Shown: positions 20,154-32,900 of the stretch, piece by piece
Numbering within the stretch: the stretch's first letter is position 1
Layout of the letters: every line of letters begins with the position of its first letter
Assembly (NCBI GenBank): GCA_013368325.1
Contig: JAACJK010000168.1
Coordinates: 310,001 to 374,000, forward strand
Direction of reading: 5' to 3'
Source of the DNA: Ephemerocybe angulata
Taxonomy: Eukaryota > Basidiomycota > Agaricomycetes > Agaricales > Psathyrellaceae
DNA: 64,000 nt
Program-made: the position numbers and the translations under genes
Notes under the pieces: model-generated
Databases searched by the model: none
Told to the model about the DNA's origin: nothing
Seen by the model: only the letters and a program-made list of their open reading frames with translations

Positions 20154-23100
20154 CTAGCCCCTGGGAGGAACTGAGTGAAGCGTTTGGGCGTCCGAATGGC
20201 TGTAGTCATGGCCAACTCCGTGGCCCCAGTGGTACCTCATAACCATATCCCTATCAACAAATCTTAATGCAAGGTCAGATAGCTGAAGGATAACGCATTC
20301 AAGAAAGCCTAGAACATACCAATTGACATAGTACTCATTCCAGTCGTCTTGATCCTTCGCAATCTTGGAGGCAATGCGAGTCGACCGTGGCTTAGTATCC
20401 GTCGGAGAATACCTTTTCCCAAGAGTAAATCGTGGGGCGATGTAGGAGGCCCGTAGAACATCGGCAGGATCAAGAAAGCCGACTGCTGATTTGTGCTTGA
20501 GCGCACGTAGTTGAACACGGTCGAGTGATGTAGTCGACGCGGCGGGGTGGACAAATTCGAACCACCTAACCCACAAGAAGTCCATGCGACGCTTTCGAAT
20601 GTCCACTGCGCCCGTCCCCCTGTAGATGATATTGGCGTGATAGACTCCTAGCACCTGCGCATGCATGAAGCGGTGGGGAGCAGCGCAAGGATCATCTGGA
20701 TCCGGCTGGCGTAAACACATGACATATTTGCGAGAGGTCTTCGGATTCACAATGTCCGTTTCACGACGCACATCGTAGCTCGTGAAATTTATGTGTAGGA
20801 GCTGATGCTGGTAGATGCGATCCGAATGGAAGAAGACTCGCTCTGCGTCTGCTGATATAGCGGCGGTGCGCTCTGAGTCGTCGTCCTTTTCACTTGCTTC
20901 GATTAGAGACCGTAGGAGATTGAGTCGACCATTGCTTCCTCCTTCTGAGGTCTTGTTTCTGGCCTGTTCTTCTAGAAGCATATCCTTGTAGATGCGAGGG
21001 AGGAGGTGTGTGCGTAGCTTCGGCATAAAGCCCTGTCATGATAGCATTAGTCCACAATAACTTGATATACTGCGTTCAGATTTACCTTGATAGCTGGATC
21101 ATTCTTTTTCAATTGGATAAATGCTGGGAGGCTGACTGGATTACTCTGCGACTTTCCAATGAAGTAAGGGTTGGTGAAGGTGTCCTCATCGATGAACTTC
21201 TCATCGTCTGCTGGCAAGATCTGATTTCGGAGCCTCTTGATGCGAGCCTGGCGTGTCTGGATGCGAGACAGTTGCCTGTTGACTCTCTTCTTGCTAGTAC
21301 GCTTATAGTGCAGCTTGGGGTATCGGTGAAACCGTTCTGGCTATTTGAAGAGTAAGAGTAAGAGGGTCGAGGTGTGTAAGTAATATCACCTGGCACTGCT
21401 ATAGATGCAAGGAACGTACAATCTGAGTCGAGTACGAATCTGTCGTTCCAAATAGGCGTATACATGGGGCAACATCTCCCATGGCATGATACTTGTAGGT
21501 CATTAGGTTCAATGTCTTTGCCCGTAGCCCGTCCTGAGCGCTGGCACCTGGGGTATAGGTTAAAAGAGAGCCCGAAGTTCAAAGTTCTTTCATACGACGC
21601 ACCATCTCCACCTTTCTCCGTTTCTGTGACCTCCGCCTCCCCTGAGTTGAGCTTTCTCTTCTTGGAGCTTCCTGTTGAGCTCGATCCCGCTAACGAACGC
21701 TTTTTCTCGGCGGACGCTTCTCGACGCTTCCTAGCCTGGTACTCTCTCTGGAGCTCTGTTGTTGCGATTGCTGCGCATGTCTCCTTTTCAAACTTTCGCA
21801 TCACCTCTCCTAGTTTAACCGTTTGTTCTTCGAGCATAGTGAGAGTATGGTCCGTATGTAGCCGAAGCTTGGCCAGCCCGTGCCAGTGCGCGAAGATAAA
21901 CAAAAGGCACAGAACGTGGTTGTTGTGGGGGGCTGGCAGCAAGCCATCAAAAACCGGAATCGCACACTGGGATTATCGAATGATGAGCATGACTTCCTTC
22001 CGACTCTCTGAGGCAAATATTACCTGTAGTAAGTCTTCAAAGTCTCTCGCTGCGAACTGCTTCATGTCGCTGACATTATTGACGAATCTTCGTATTGTGT
22101 CTCTCCCAAATGTCGGCATGGCACGGTATCTAAAGCAAATCAACGTCACCACATTACAATCAGAAGAACGAATATGAGTATCAGACTAGTTAACCCACCT
22201 TTCGTCCATTGTATTCACGAGCCCTTTCTCTGCCGCCTCCAGCAGGCGAAGGAGGTGAAGAAAGAGTGCTTTCCATACCCCAATCTCGACTTCATGCAGT
22301 ATGTCGACCACCAACATTGGAAACAAGTTAAATCCAAAGGGAGATAAGCGTTTCGAAAATGCGTTCTGAGTCCTCTTGTCAGAGAACGGAACCAAATGAG
22401 GAGAACTCAGATATTACTCACATCCGTCGCTGCTAGTGAGCCATGGGAGAGCCGTGATTCTACGGCCTTCGACAGGATAGAGTACCGATATTTCTTGTTG
22501 TAGAGGAATTCTCGCGCTTGCTCTACTCGCTCCCGCCGGCTGCTGTTATCTACGCGGACCAGTCTCACGCGTCGTCTGAGGTCTCGTCTCTGGCCCATTG
22601 CCGGAACATCTGCTTTTGTGACTTCACAGCGGGGGCAGAGGTAAGTCCCAAGATTCTTGATGCTGGCGATGAGTATCCTGTTTCAAGGTTTGTAAGGCTG
22701 AATATCGTCTGAGAGACAACTGAGAGACTTACTTCTCGGGGTAGTCAGCGGAGTACGTGAGGATCCTGGGGTAGAATCGGCGGTCTACATTGTCATGGCA
22801 TTTAACCACAATGCCGTGGCGGTAGGCGTTGACAAAGTCATCGTCTAAAATTGCATTCCATTGCGCATGGAACATCTCCCTATTGCAATGAGTTATGAGC
22901 GCCTCATGGGCTTTGGTCAGGTGCGCTTGTCCAGTATGACGTATAAAGAAGTCTTTGAAATTATCCGGTAGCTGCGTTGGAGAATGTCAGTCATTCCTGA
23001 ACCTTCGAATCAATTAGAATTAAGCTCACCTTCTCAAAGTATGCGATTGTTTCAAATAGTTTCTCTGATGGCTTCGAGCGCCTATACTTCGAATCATTGG

Positions 23101-24618
23101 CGAAGAACAGGTATAATGGCCACACTTTGGCTGAGCCAAAGGCGGCTAATTGTGTTGCATCTGAAGCAAACATGAGACCAACCACGAAGCGCGGCAGGTT
23201 ACAACCCTCTTCGTGTGGAGAACGCTAGGAAGGAATCTCTATTGAGCTAGATCTCGACTGGTGCAGACTGTCGTTGAGCACATACCTGAAGTTCTTCATA
23301 TGCATCAATAAAAGCCTTCGAGGTATACATCTCCCCGTACGTTCGTACATCTTCCTTCCCCTCCCCAGGACGCCATCGAAGGTCGAAGCCCATTGTGTGA
23401 AAATTCTCTTGTGCAACCGGGCATTCCAATTTTGCTCGAATGACTTCGGTAAGGGATCGATAGTGGAACTCGGGAAGCGTATAAGGATGAACGCCAGGTA
23501 TCGCTGAAGTCTTGCTGAAGGGGACGGATAAAGTGATAGACCTTGTTATCCAGGAAATTCCATCATCGTCTTGCCATTCATTAGAAGGGCCATCCTCGTA
23601 TTGGGACTGCGCCAATATATTGTTGACAGCCTTCCAGTTGGTGCCGCGCACGTCTTCAGGCTTAAAATTACCGTCGCCCACGATAGATACCAGTTTCTGA
23701 AATGAGTCTTGGCTCTTTTCTGACTCGTCTGACCAGAACCACTCTCCCAGACGGAATGAGCTGAGGTTGGGAAAGGGATACAGGTCGGGGCTTGTTTCCT
23801 TCGGAACCGGTGTCTCAATGGAAGGTTGCTCCTCCCTGAGATCCTCTGGAGTCATTGCGCCATCTGGATCATGAGGAGAGTCGCCTGTCTGACACATGTC
23901 GTAGCACTTGTATAGGCCAAACGAGTTCGGCAATGACTTCGCAGGGTGGTGCGTTGACGACGATGCTTCGGGTGCTTCGAAGCTCTCAGGGCTCGGGGAC
24001 GGCTGAGTATCAGGTGCTGCTGTCGTTGGTACGGGAGGTTGTGGCCGTTCAAGAATAACTTCCTTGAATAACGACGGGGGTAGAGCTGATGAGGGCTCAA
24101 AGTCGGTAGACTTCCGAACTTTGTATGAGAGGGTCTTTTTACGCCGACCGCGCCCAAGCTCCTCTTCGTCTTGCTCCTCTCCAGCTTGCTCCTCTCCAGC
24201 TTGTTCCTCTTCAGCATGTGACACTGCTGGTGTGGCTGGAGGAGGAAGCATCTGAGTAGACATGCTGTGATTCTATCCAACGATTGATTAGTGTATCATT
24301 CATTTTGGAAGGAAACCACGCCGAGCGTACTACAACTTGAATAAGTGGTTGATCTATTTCAAGATTTTCATCGTCTAGCCACGTCGGGCGCTTTCGCTTC
24401 TTTCTCGCGGATGTGGAGCTGGTATCAGTGGGCTCTGTGGTGTTTCCGGGCTCCCGTTGCCTCTGTCGAGCCTGGTCTAACGTCTTCCTGTACCGAGCCC
24501 GGAACTGTGCACAGGAGCGTATATGGACCGCGTAGCTGTTGGGCTGCATAAATGGCTTTTTGCATACACAGACTTCTGACCATGGTTGGCTCGGGAGGTC
24601 GTCATTGTACTCTTCCAT
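20154..24618 (-). CDS. Plavaka-type (CACTA-like) transposase, apparently intact
   Basis: DNA transposase typical of Agaricomycetes. Twelve exons join in phase to about 1263 aa: 24618-24334, 24272-23286, 23224-23030, 22971-22733, 22677-22422, 22365-22199, 22129-22024, 21966-21603, 21547-21420, 21340-21086, 21032-20320, 20250-20154. The N-terminus has a zinc-finger-like motif (CVCKKPF ... HIRSC). Next come YPFPNLSSFRLGEWFWSDE, EGCNLPRFVVGLMFASDATQL, a CPRC pair, the core FNLFPMLVVDILHEVEIGVWKALF with its conserved acidic residues, PTFGRDTIRRFV, and a C-terminal cassette (RIYQHQLLHINFTSYDVRRE ... RRMDFLWVRWFE ... GFLDPADVLRA). No internal stop is needed. The last splice deletes part of a usual VDRDM motif, so exon 12 is the least certain. 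Terminal inverted repeats were not identified. Confidence 0.9.
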
Positions 24619-24965
24619 TCTCGACGGGACTCTGAGGCCTTCCGTCGATGTTATGTTCTATTCCAAGCTCGAATTGGACGACCAATTTGTATGACAATCA
24701 ATGATGGGTGCTTACGCGCCCGTATGACTCCCAACATCAATTCAAGCCGGCAGATTCCTGACTCTCTTGACGTCGTGCAGCTTCAAGTAGGTGAAATAGT
24801 ATTCACAGAGACAAGATCATTCATTAAGAGAATAAATAGAACACATTTTTGACAATGGAAGGGTACAAGAAAAGTAGAGGAGTGTCGAGGAGATACAATA
24901 TACAAGCGGCGATGCGGATTCATAGAGGATTCGTAGATCACAGGGTACAATGAAGATAGGATGCC

Positions 24966-27900
24966 TTAGCCGGATTCCATGGCTTCCATTGCCTCAGAGG
25001 TAGAAGGGGGTCCCTCAGCAGACGGCTCCGAAATCTGACCTGTCGCATGAGTGCCGGTGTACCTCATCACCTGAGACCAATGGGTTGTGATTCCCTCTTC
25101 GTTTGCGGTAGCCTTGGGTATGGGTTGAAAGTACGAAGGGAGGAATGGGTGGGATACAGCAAATGTGTAACCGACAGGAGGAGGGGCAATGAAATTCCCC
25201 AAAGAAACTGGGGAATATTGTGTTAGACGATGATGCGGTGACCATCAAAGTAAAACAAACTCACCAGGCGACACCCAAGGCTCCGTCCCGTCAGCATTTT
25301 GGTCCATAACAGGGATCATGTCAGCAGGAAGTTGCTTATGGCGTTTCGCGGTTTCAATTTCTAAGCGAAGTCAGTAAGTTGAAATTGAAAGATAGCATGA
25401 AGAATATACACACGTTTGAGGTTCATGGACCGCCTGTAGTACCCGCCAGAGTTGTTCAAGTTAGTATGGCTCCTGACGATGTGAGAAATTGTGTCGCCCC
25501 TGAGGGACGGAGGCATAGTAGAGTCGACGTCGTCGGGGCCAAAGGTAGCGGCGAAGTCGCCGAAGGCTTCCACCCATCGCGAGGGGTAAGACGCCTCGGC
25601 ACCCCGGAAGGCGCACAGCCCATTGAGCCATATCATGTCAGCCTGCTCCGACGGTTTTCCGTGCAGACTCTTGTACTTGATGAACGAGAGGGTGCACATC
25701 AACTTGTTTTGGAATAGGTCCTCGATATCGTTGGAGTCGAGCATCGCCATCGGATTCATCCTGGAGCCTTTGCGTTCGTAGGCAGCAAAGACGGAAGAGA
25801 CCTAGAATAATGTAATTAGCCACAATACTCAATGTTTAGGAATGTGAATGAGAGTACGTACGGAAGCAGCTGCGTACGCCATCACAGGGATGTACCGGAA
25901 ACTGTCGAGCTCAGGGCCCATCTGCTCCACAATGAAGGGGTTTTCCCTGTTAAGGTAGCGGACGAGAGCGATGGGTGTAAGGCCCGCGATGTGGTCGACG
26001 ATCATGTTTAAGGTAGAGCAGAGGAGAGGGCTTCGCAGAAGCTGGACGCCGAACCGGGAATTTTCGCCCTTCTCCTTGATGTCGATCGCCCAACGAAAAC
26101 AATTGAAGGCAGCTTCCTGAGTGCATACCTCAAGTCAGAACGTGTCAAGAGGCGAAGGGGCAGTACGTACCCCCGGTAACGCCAGCTCAGGCCATGCCCA
26201 ATTGAACTGCGACTCATACTCCAGCTTCTCCTTGAGGTTGTACCTATGTAGGTCGCTACCGCACCTGCCATGCAGCGAGATGGAAACACGGAGTGCGCCA
26301 TCACAGTGTATGTAGTGCGCAACATCTGGAACCATGTGCCGATCCCGGATACCAAAATCGGCGACGAAGATATTGATGCATTCTCGAAAGTGAGTCACAA
26401 AGTCGTCGGTCTGACCAAGAAGTATGTAGCCATTACATAGTAAGTAGGATGAAGAGATATTTTGACGAGGGACTGACATGGTTGACGACACGAGCCCTGA
26501 CGCCGTCGAGGACCTTGAACTCGGTCTGTTTTGCTGTCGGTATGACTGGATATAGCCTCATAAGCACACCGAAAGATATAAAAGCGATATTGACTCACGG
26601 GTGGCATATCCAAATTGGGCATACTGCTGCTGCCAGGTATCTGGCTCGACGAAGATTCCATATCGAGCAGCAATGATGATGGCGACTTCTGGGGATGAGT
26701 CGATCAGGCCCTCGCAGTACGATCTGACGCTCTGCGAGGTGAGGTAGACGCCGGCAAGGATGTGGCTAGCTACCATGTTGTCAGTGATGGTCTCCAATGC
26801 CTCTTGAAGACCCTCGTCCAACGCATCCTCTCTCTTCTTCGCCATGACATCACTGGTGCAAGGGACGCTTGTGACATTCTTGACGAAGTCGGTGAATGTG
26901 CTGGTAATGCGCCACGTCTCTACCTTTCCAAGTGCCTTCGTTACGGTTATGTCACTTGGAGTAGGTCGATAATTCCTTGGTTCGTCGAAGTTGATGTTCT
27001 CATGGGCCTGGGGAAGAGGAATACTCGCCCCCGGAGGCGGTGGTAGATGTTGGAATGTAGACGGCCCGGGTTCATTGGCTGAAGCGACATCGGCGAGCTG
27101 AGACTGTGGTAATGCGATACTGAACTGGGTGAACCGTGTGATGGACCGAAAGGCTTCGACGTATGCCTATATATAGGAGTGATTAGCCAAACACCCAGCA
27201 GGATTTGACAATAGAGTAACATACCTTTAGATCGTTGTTGGCGGCACGATCGAAGCCAGTGACGAGGTGATCAAGATCAGCGGCAGCAGGAACTGGCCGC
27301 CGGTACTTGATGTTCATGTACCCCGTTCGTGGAAGAGAATTCTTTTGGGTAGGCTCTGGAGTCGGGATGCGGGAGGGAGGGCGGCGGTACGACTGGTATT
27401 CTTGGGATAGAAACTCCTGTTCCATATCTGGAGCAGGGTTGAGGTTAGATGTTCATTGATCATGATATGTAACACCTACATGGCTCTGGGTTCGCAAGGT
27501 AACGGGTCAGTTGCGAGGGAACTTGTAGCGTGTCTCGGGATTCTTGCTGTTCAAATTGAGCTAACGATAAAATGATTAAGATTAGGAGTTGTTATAAGAC
27601 ATGCGCAACCGTGAAACAAGACTCACACAAGGGCTGGGACGTGCCCATGGTCATCGTTCCCCCTTCGTGGACCGACTGTTGATATTGACCCGACTGTTGA
27701 TACGAGACGCTGTTATACCCAGCGTCTCTGCCAGGCGGAAACCCCAGGTTGCCGAAAGAGGATGCTCCAGCCTGCCCGGCTGGGTGCTGATGCTGAGAAG
27801 AGGGGTCTTGAAGATAGTCGCTCGGCTGATGGTAAGTCTGACTTGGGATGGGGGGTTGAGCGTAGGAAGGATGGACTGGCTGTGGGGTATATAGAGGCTG

Positions 27901-28254
27901 AACCGGCGGCGGGGCGTATCCTAGTCCCGCCGAAGAAGGATGTTCCTCAAACGTCTCTGGCTGGTAAGCACGGGGCATCTGAGCAGGTGCTATATCCTGC
28001 TGGGCAGGATACTGAGCATGCGCGCCCTCGTCCGTAGAGCCTTGGTGCTGATACTCGTACGCAGACCCAGGCGCGACTTGACCTCCCAAGTATGAAGTGG
28101 ATGAGCTCGGGGGATGAGCTGTATCGGGCGGAGGTTGAGCCGCATCGGGTTGGGCTGGACCGAAGGGAGATGGTTCAAAGTTTCCTTGGGGGTCCACGTA
28201 GCCGTGTAGAGCTGAACGACGGTGGTGCTGAGGGTTGTTCGAGTTATTGGACAT
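24966..28254 (-). CDS. Unknown 922-aa protein upstream of the Plavaka transposase
   Basis: Ten exons join in phase: 28254-27627, 27560-27480, 27427-27225, 27166-26599, 26545-26478, 26410-26171, 26116-25862, 25801-25414, 25360-25265, 25207-24966. Residues 1-210 are Gln/Pro/Tyr/Ser-rich and probably disordered (YAPPPVQPLYTPQPVHPSY). The middle and C-terminal parts are globular and helical, with FVTHFRECINIFVADFGIRD, FNWAWPELALPG, EAAFNCFRWAIDI and a SFIKYKSLHG block. I recognise no catalytic motif, zinc finger or membrane segment. It lies 347 bp upstream of the transposase on the same strand. A TATA box and a CT-rich tract precede the ATG. It could be an accessory gene of the transposon or a host gene next to it. 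Confidence 0.8.
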
Positions 28255-28312
28255 GTTGTGAGAGAGAGAAAGCGTGGAACTGGATAGAGAATGCCAGTCA
28301 AGAACACCCGAC

Positions 28313-28319
28313 TTTTATA
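28313..28319 (-). promoter_or_regulatory. TATA box of the 922-aa gene
   Basis: TATAAAA on the minus strand, about 60 nt upstream of the ATG at 28254, followed by a TTTCTCTCTCTCACAAC pyrimidine-rich leader directly before the start codon. Position fits a core promoter. Confidence 0.5.
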
Positions 28320-28320
28320 G

Positions 28321-29934
28321 CCATTGCTATCCTAGATAATTCGAGATATAGGTCAGAGAAAAATTATTCTGAGAGGAAAACATATCCAAAACATATCTAA
28401 CCTCCACCCTCTAGGACGCCCCAAGTTTGTGAGAAGAGTGCCGACTCGGAAATAGCAATGGCATCTATCATATGCCGTACCCGCGAAGGTGTCAGATTGA
28501 ATCCTCATGCGTCCTATCTTGGTATCTCTGCATATGCCGTACCCGCGAAGGTATCCCAAAAGCCCTCATGCATCCTATTTTGGAACCTCTGGTTCAATCT
28601 ATTGGTTTTCCACAATAGGTAGGAAAGGTGACATACCGTGGAGGTCGTATCCTGAACTTCGGCTCTAGGGGGAAATCTCCGGTTGTGAAGAAGCACAATC
28701 GAGACGATAAGATGATTCAGAGGGTGATCGAGTGAATAATTATAATCTATAGCCAAGTTCCATAGTAGTACTAGGCAGAGAAAAGCGACAGTTTTTAATG
28801 GCCCGACAGATGTTGAAAGGGGTGGGGAGGTATACGAGCTTAACACCTTCGAGGAGGGGAATTCAAAAGGGAGAAAGGTGTGGGCGTCACAGTGCTGAGG
28901 GCTTTGGGAATTTGGGGGTTTCACGACGAAGGAAATTTGGAAGTAGGCAGATATCCCGAGGGCTCTGGGATTATACATTCGTATCCGAGAGGAAGGGGAC
29001 GCGTGAGGCACTCTCGCATGCCCCGGGAGAAAGAGGGGTGTGCGAGCTGGGCAGTATGAAGGCGGGGCGAAGACGCTCCATGAACTGGTAAGTTGGGATG
29101 TAGACGAAGATCCTTCTGAGCCACTGCTGAGACTGGATGGCTGGAATGTAGTTGTGATGTGTTCGAGAACGCCGGGGTGCTGAGGGTATGCGAGTTGGAC
29201 ACTGGGATTTGTGGGGCTTTGAAGAGCTGAAGACTTAGAAGTAGGCGAAGATCCTTTCGGTCCATTGGGTCTGCAAATGACTTTGATCGGGGCTGTGGGT
29301 GTAATGACCAGGTTCGTGAGGGGAATGGATGGGCAGAGTTGTGATGCAGTATTCGAACCTGAAGAACGGTGAGGGCTGCAAGAGCGCTGGGCATCCAGGC
29401 GTGAGCCGTGAACCAAGTACATGATTCTCCCTGGCCTTCATTTGAGGTGGCCATGACCTATTATCTTGTTTAGGCCCGTTCTGGATATTTGGGACAGATG
29501 ATTGACTCGACAGGCGATGGGCATTGCTAAGATTGCGCATGGTACAACAACAGAAAGTACGAGCCAGATCCTGACCTTGTTCACTCACAATTAGCTTCGT
29601 TCTTGGACAAGAAAGAGATCCACTTACAGACAGTGAGCCTTATTCTGAGTCACTGAATACCGGAGCTGATTTCGAGTGTCTCCATTTCGCGTTGAAGGAC
29701 GGTCCTGGTTGTGGATGACAATAGAGATGGCCGTCGGCCAACGGCGGCCCCGCCAGCAATTGCTCGTGGGAAATCCATTTCACAGCGACACACATTTCCC
29801 ACGCTCCTTACCGCTCGGTGGAGAGAACAAAAGTCTTATTATCAGAGCGATGGGCCCAAGCAGCTTGGTACTACTCTGTAGATATTTATGTGACTAGAAG
29901 AGATTAGTACTTGAGCCCCCAACAGAGAACTGCG
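28321..29934. other. Divergent intergenic region
   Basis: Lies between the minus-strand 922-aa gene and the plus-strand TET/JBP gene. It holds the 62-bp duplication at 28469-28592 and an inverted pair GTGGGAAAT / ATTTCCCAC at about 29767-29803. Long minus-strand frames at 28514-29588 are Pro/Ser/His-rich in several overlapping frames and match no family, so I do not call them genes. Any shared promoter would lie here. Confidence 0.5.
28469..28592. repeat. 62-bp direct tandem duplication
   Basis: CATATGCCGTACCCGCGAAGG occurs at 28469 and 28531, each followed by CCTCATGC(G/A)TCCTAT(C/T)TTGG. Two slightly diverged units. Confidence 0.8.
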
Positions 29935-32900
29935 ATGTGGAACGATACCCCCTCAAATTCACCACAAGTGCCGGAAGACCAGGGATTCGGATTCGGAATG
30001 CAAGAATTCGACGAGTACGCTGCCATGCTTCAGTATCTGGACGTAGACAGCCTTGTCGGAGGTCCAGTTATATCCGAACCCTTGTGCCAGCCTGTGGTCT
30101 CCCTCAGCCTTACCAATGTTGAGGTTCAAGCGCTCTTTGGGCTTCTCCAACTCCAGCCAGATCTCGATTCATTTAACCCGCCACTTACGACTGTATTCTC
30201 GAAGGTGTCCCAATGTGTGGCTTCCTTATCTGGGGCGCCTATCAGTGCTATCACAAGCCACAGCGCTATAGTAAGTCTACTGTCTCCGAGGCTTCCGATT
30301 CTTTGAATCTGATGTGATGATGTTCGAATAGTTCAGTTCGTATCATCATGATGGTTTCCCCGCCGTACGGCCCATCCCGTTGGAGCCTAACAACTCCGAG
30401 TCTGAATCACAATGGTATAGCTGCCATAGTCAAAGCCCTGGGCCCTCAACCGCTTTACCGGCCCAGTGGCGGATCATCAGTCCCATTGAAGAGGCTGGCA
30501 TACCTACCAATTCAAGTCTAAGCTCTAATGGCCAACGCACCGATACCCCAGTCCAAGACCTGGACTCGACACGCCTACCTCAGGCTCCAAAGCAGAAGAG
30601 AGGGCACGCTACTACCTGCGATGAGGGCACAACACGCCGCCCAAGCAAGAAAGCGCGACTCGGAGGCCCATCAGGTGGCAATGATGCAGACACAAGAGGC
30701 TCGAAATCTAAGATTGCAACTCACCGGGCGTTACGTCGAGACAATGGCACGCGTCAGAGAACGGGAATGGGCCCAGAAGGCCTGTGCACGCCGACTCGGA
30801 TGAGAGCACCTGATAAATCGGGGTTAGCTGCGACCCAAAAGGCTTCATCTTTGGATGAATCAAGAAATGATGTTCAGGAGGGGAGCTCAATGATGTCGGT
30901 GTCAAATCATCGCTACTATTTGGAGCATGGTGGAGAGGCAACGGCCGAAGAACAACCTCTGGATAGATCGACTCTCCAGCTATTAGGCGCGTTATCTGCA
31001 ATGGCACACAACACGTTACACTGCGAAGCTCAGCCGGAATTGAAACTGGTCACAAACGTTCATTGGATCTTGCGTGAACTGTGCGCCGACTCGGACACAG
31101 TCCGCGAGCCGGCACCTGCTAGTATCGAAGGAAGTCTGTGTAATCGGACTTCTATCCAGGTTCCTGGAGAGGCTCGTGGTTATCTTTCCGCAATCAGGAG
31201 GATCGAAACAGCACAGAAGTCGCAGGGTATAGCTGAGCTAGCATACTACTTGGGAGTGATTGAATTTGCACTGGAAGTGAACCTGTACGTACCCCCAGCT
31301 CACTGAAGGTATCACGATCGAACCATTGCTGAACCCACTACGCTGGACTTCAGGGATATATCTAAGCGTCGAGTGACTGAGAATGCTATATTAACAGAGA
31401 TACACGCGCTAGGCGGGCTTGGAGACAACACACCTTCCCTAAGTACACTAAGACGATACCTTTCGGACGGAACCCGGGCGTGCGCTCTGGCCAGTGCAGG
31501 TAAGTCCAAGCCGCGATCTTAAAAAAAGGACTTATCTCCAATGATCCACGCCGTTTAGGGTCTATGTACCTCGTGATTATCCTGGCGTGCTGCCGAATTA
31601 AAGACGATATCAAGCACATTTCGGGAGATAGCATCATGCGTCTAGCAAGAATGATCGCGAGGCCACCTCCAGCCACTGGTAAGTCCCTGGATCCTCGAAA
31701 GAGCGCATGGCATGAGCATATTGACACACCGATAACCCTTAGAAAGTTCGCTCGTAGGAATAATCATCCGTCGAGATCTCATTCCTGCAATATCCTACCT
31801 CCGAGTAAGATATCCTATTCGACTCGCTCAACTCCTACCATTAGAATGTCTCTTGAAGCTTGGGGCGACCTGGACAACAGAATGTGGAGATATACTCCAT
31901 ACAGATCGTATGTTCCTGGATTTCGGGCTGTATAAGTACGTTCAGACAGTTCGCGCAAGTGGGGATCATGACTAACCAGACAATCTTGCCCGTCATTCTG
32001 TGACTTGTAATTCACCTTGACCATCGAGTAGTGATTTCATCAAGACTCGTGACGAGGATGCCTGGGCCAGAGCGATAGCGCCTCGCAGCGCTTGTGAAGA
32101 GTGGAGCCCAAGCCAAGACCCACATGTTCGCGCGGGTATCTGGGAAAGGCTCTTCCACCATGGCCCGCCAATCCCGCCCCAGCCGACTGCCGGCGCGACG
32201 TCACCTGGGGTGGCAGTAGCTGAGGGTCTGGGGCACAATGTAGCGATGTCAACTGAAGAGGCTACCCAAGTTCCGGTATCTAGCCAGTCAGAATGGACAA
32301 AGGCGTGCTCTCCCAAGCCTATAAGGATAATAACCACCAATTACGACCCAGAGCTTACCGGGAACAAGGAAGTCAAACATTCGACCACCGACGGCGTTGA
32401 AAGGTATGAAGAAACACTTCAACAGAGAGAACACGCGAAGAAAGCTGTCATTCCAAGATCAATCGAAGAGTTCGAGACTTTGGTACGTCCTACAAGACGC
32501 GGTTCTCCTCTCTCTAAAATATAGTATCAGGTACGAACAAATCTTGATTCTGGAGAGCGTACCCAAGAGAGCGATTACGTCGAACTCGACATGAAACACC
32601 TGGATGGCAGAACACTCAGAATTGACGACAAGAATGGAGACTGGCTCTTCATCGCCTTACCGGACATGCCTGATTCCATCCGCGAACCTGTTTTGGAACT
32701 CATGGAACTCTTATTTCCTGGCCTAATCAGAGAGCTTGATACGAATTCAGAAGGTATTGATCAGCAATTCGAATCCTTGCATTTTTCTTTCTATAACCGA
32801 TATGCTCAGCATGTGAGTCCGTCCACCCATCCTACCTGATGCACCGCACCGACATCCGAGTTGACCGTGACACTTTTCGACTATCAGGCCCATGAAGACA

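Noticed and set aside
28514..29588. Several 100-300 codon minus-strand frames
   Set aside because: Overlapping frames of low-complexity Pro/Ser/His content, no splice logic linking them, and no family match.
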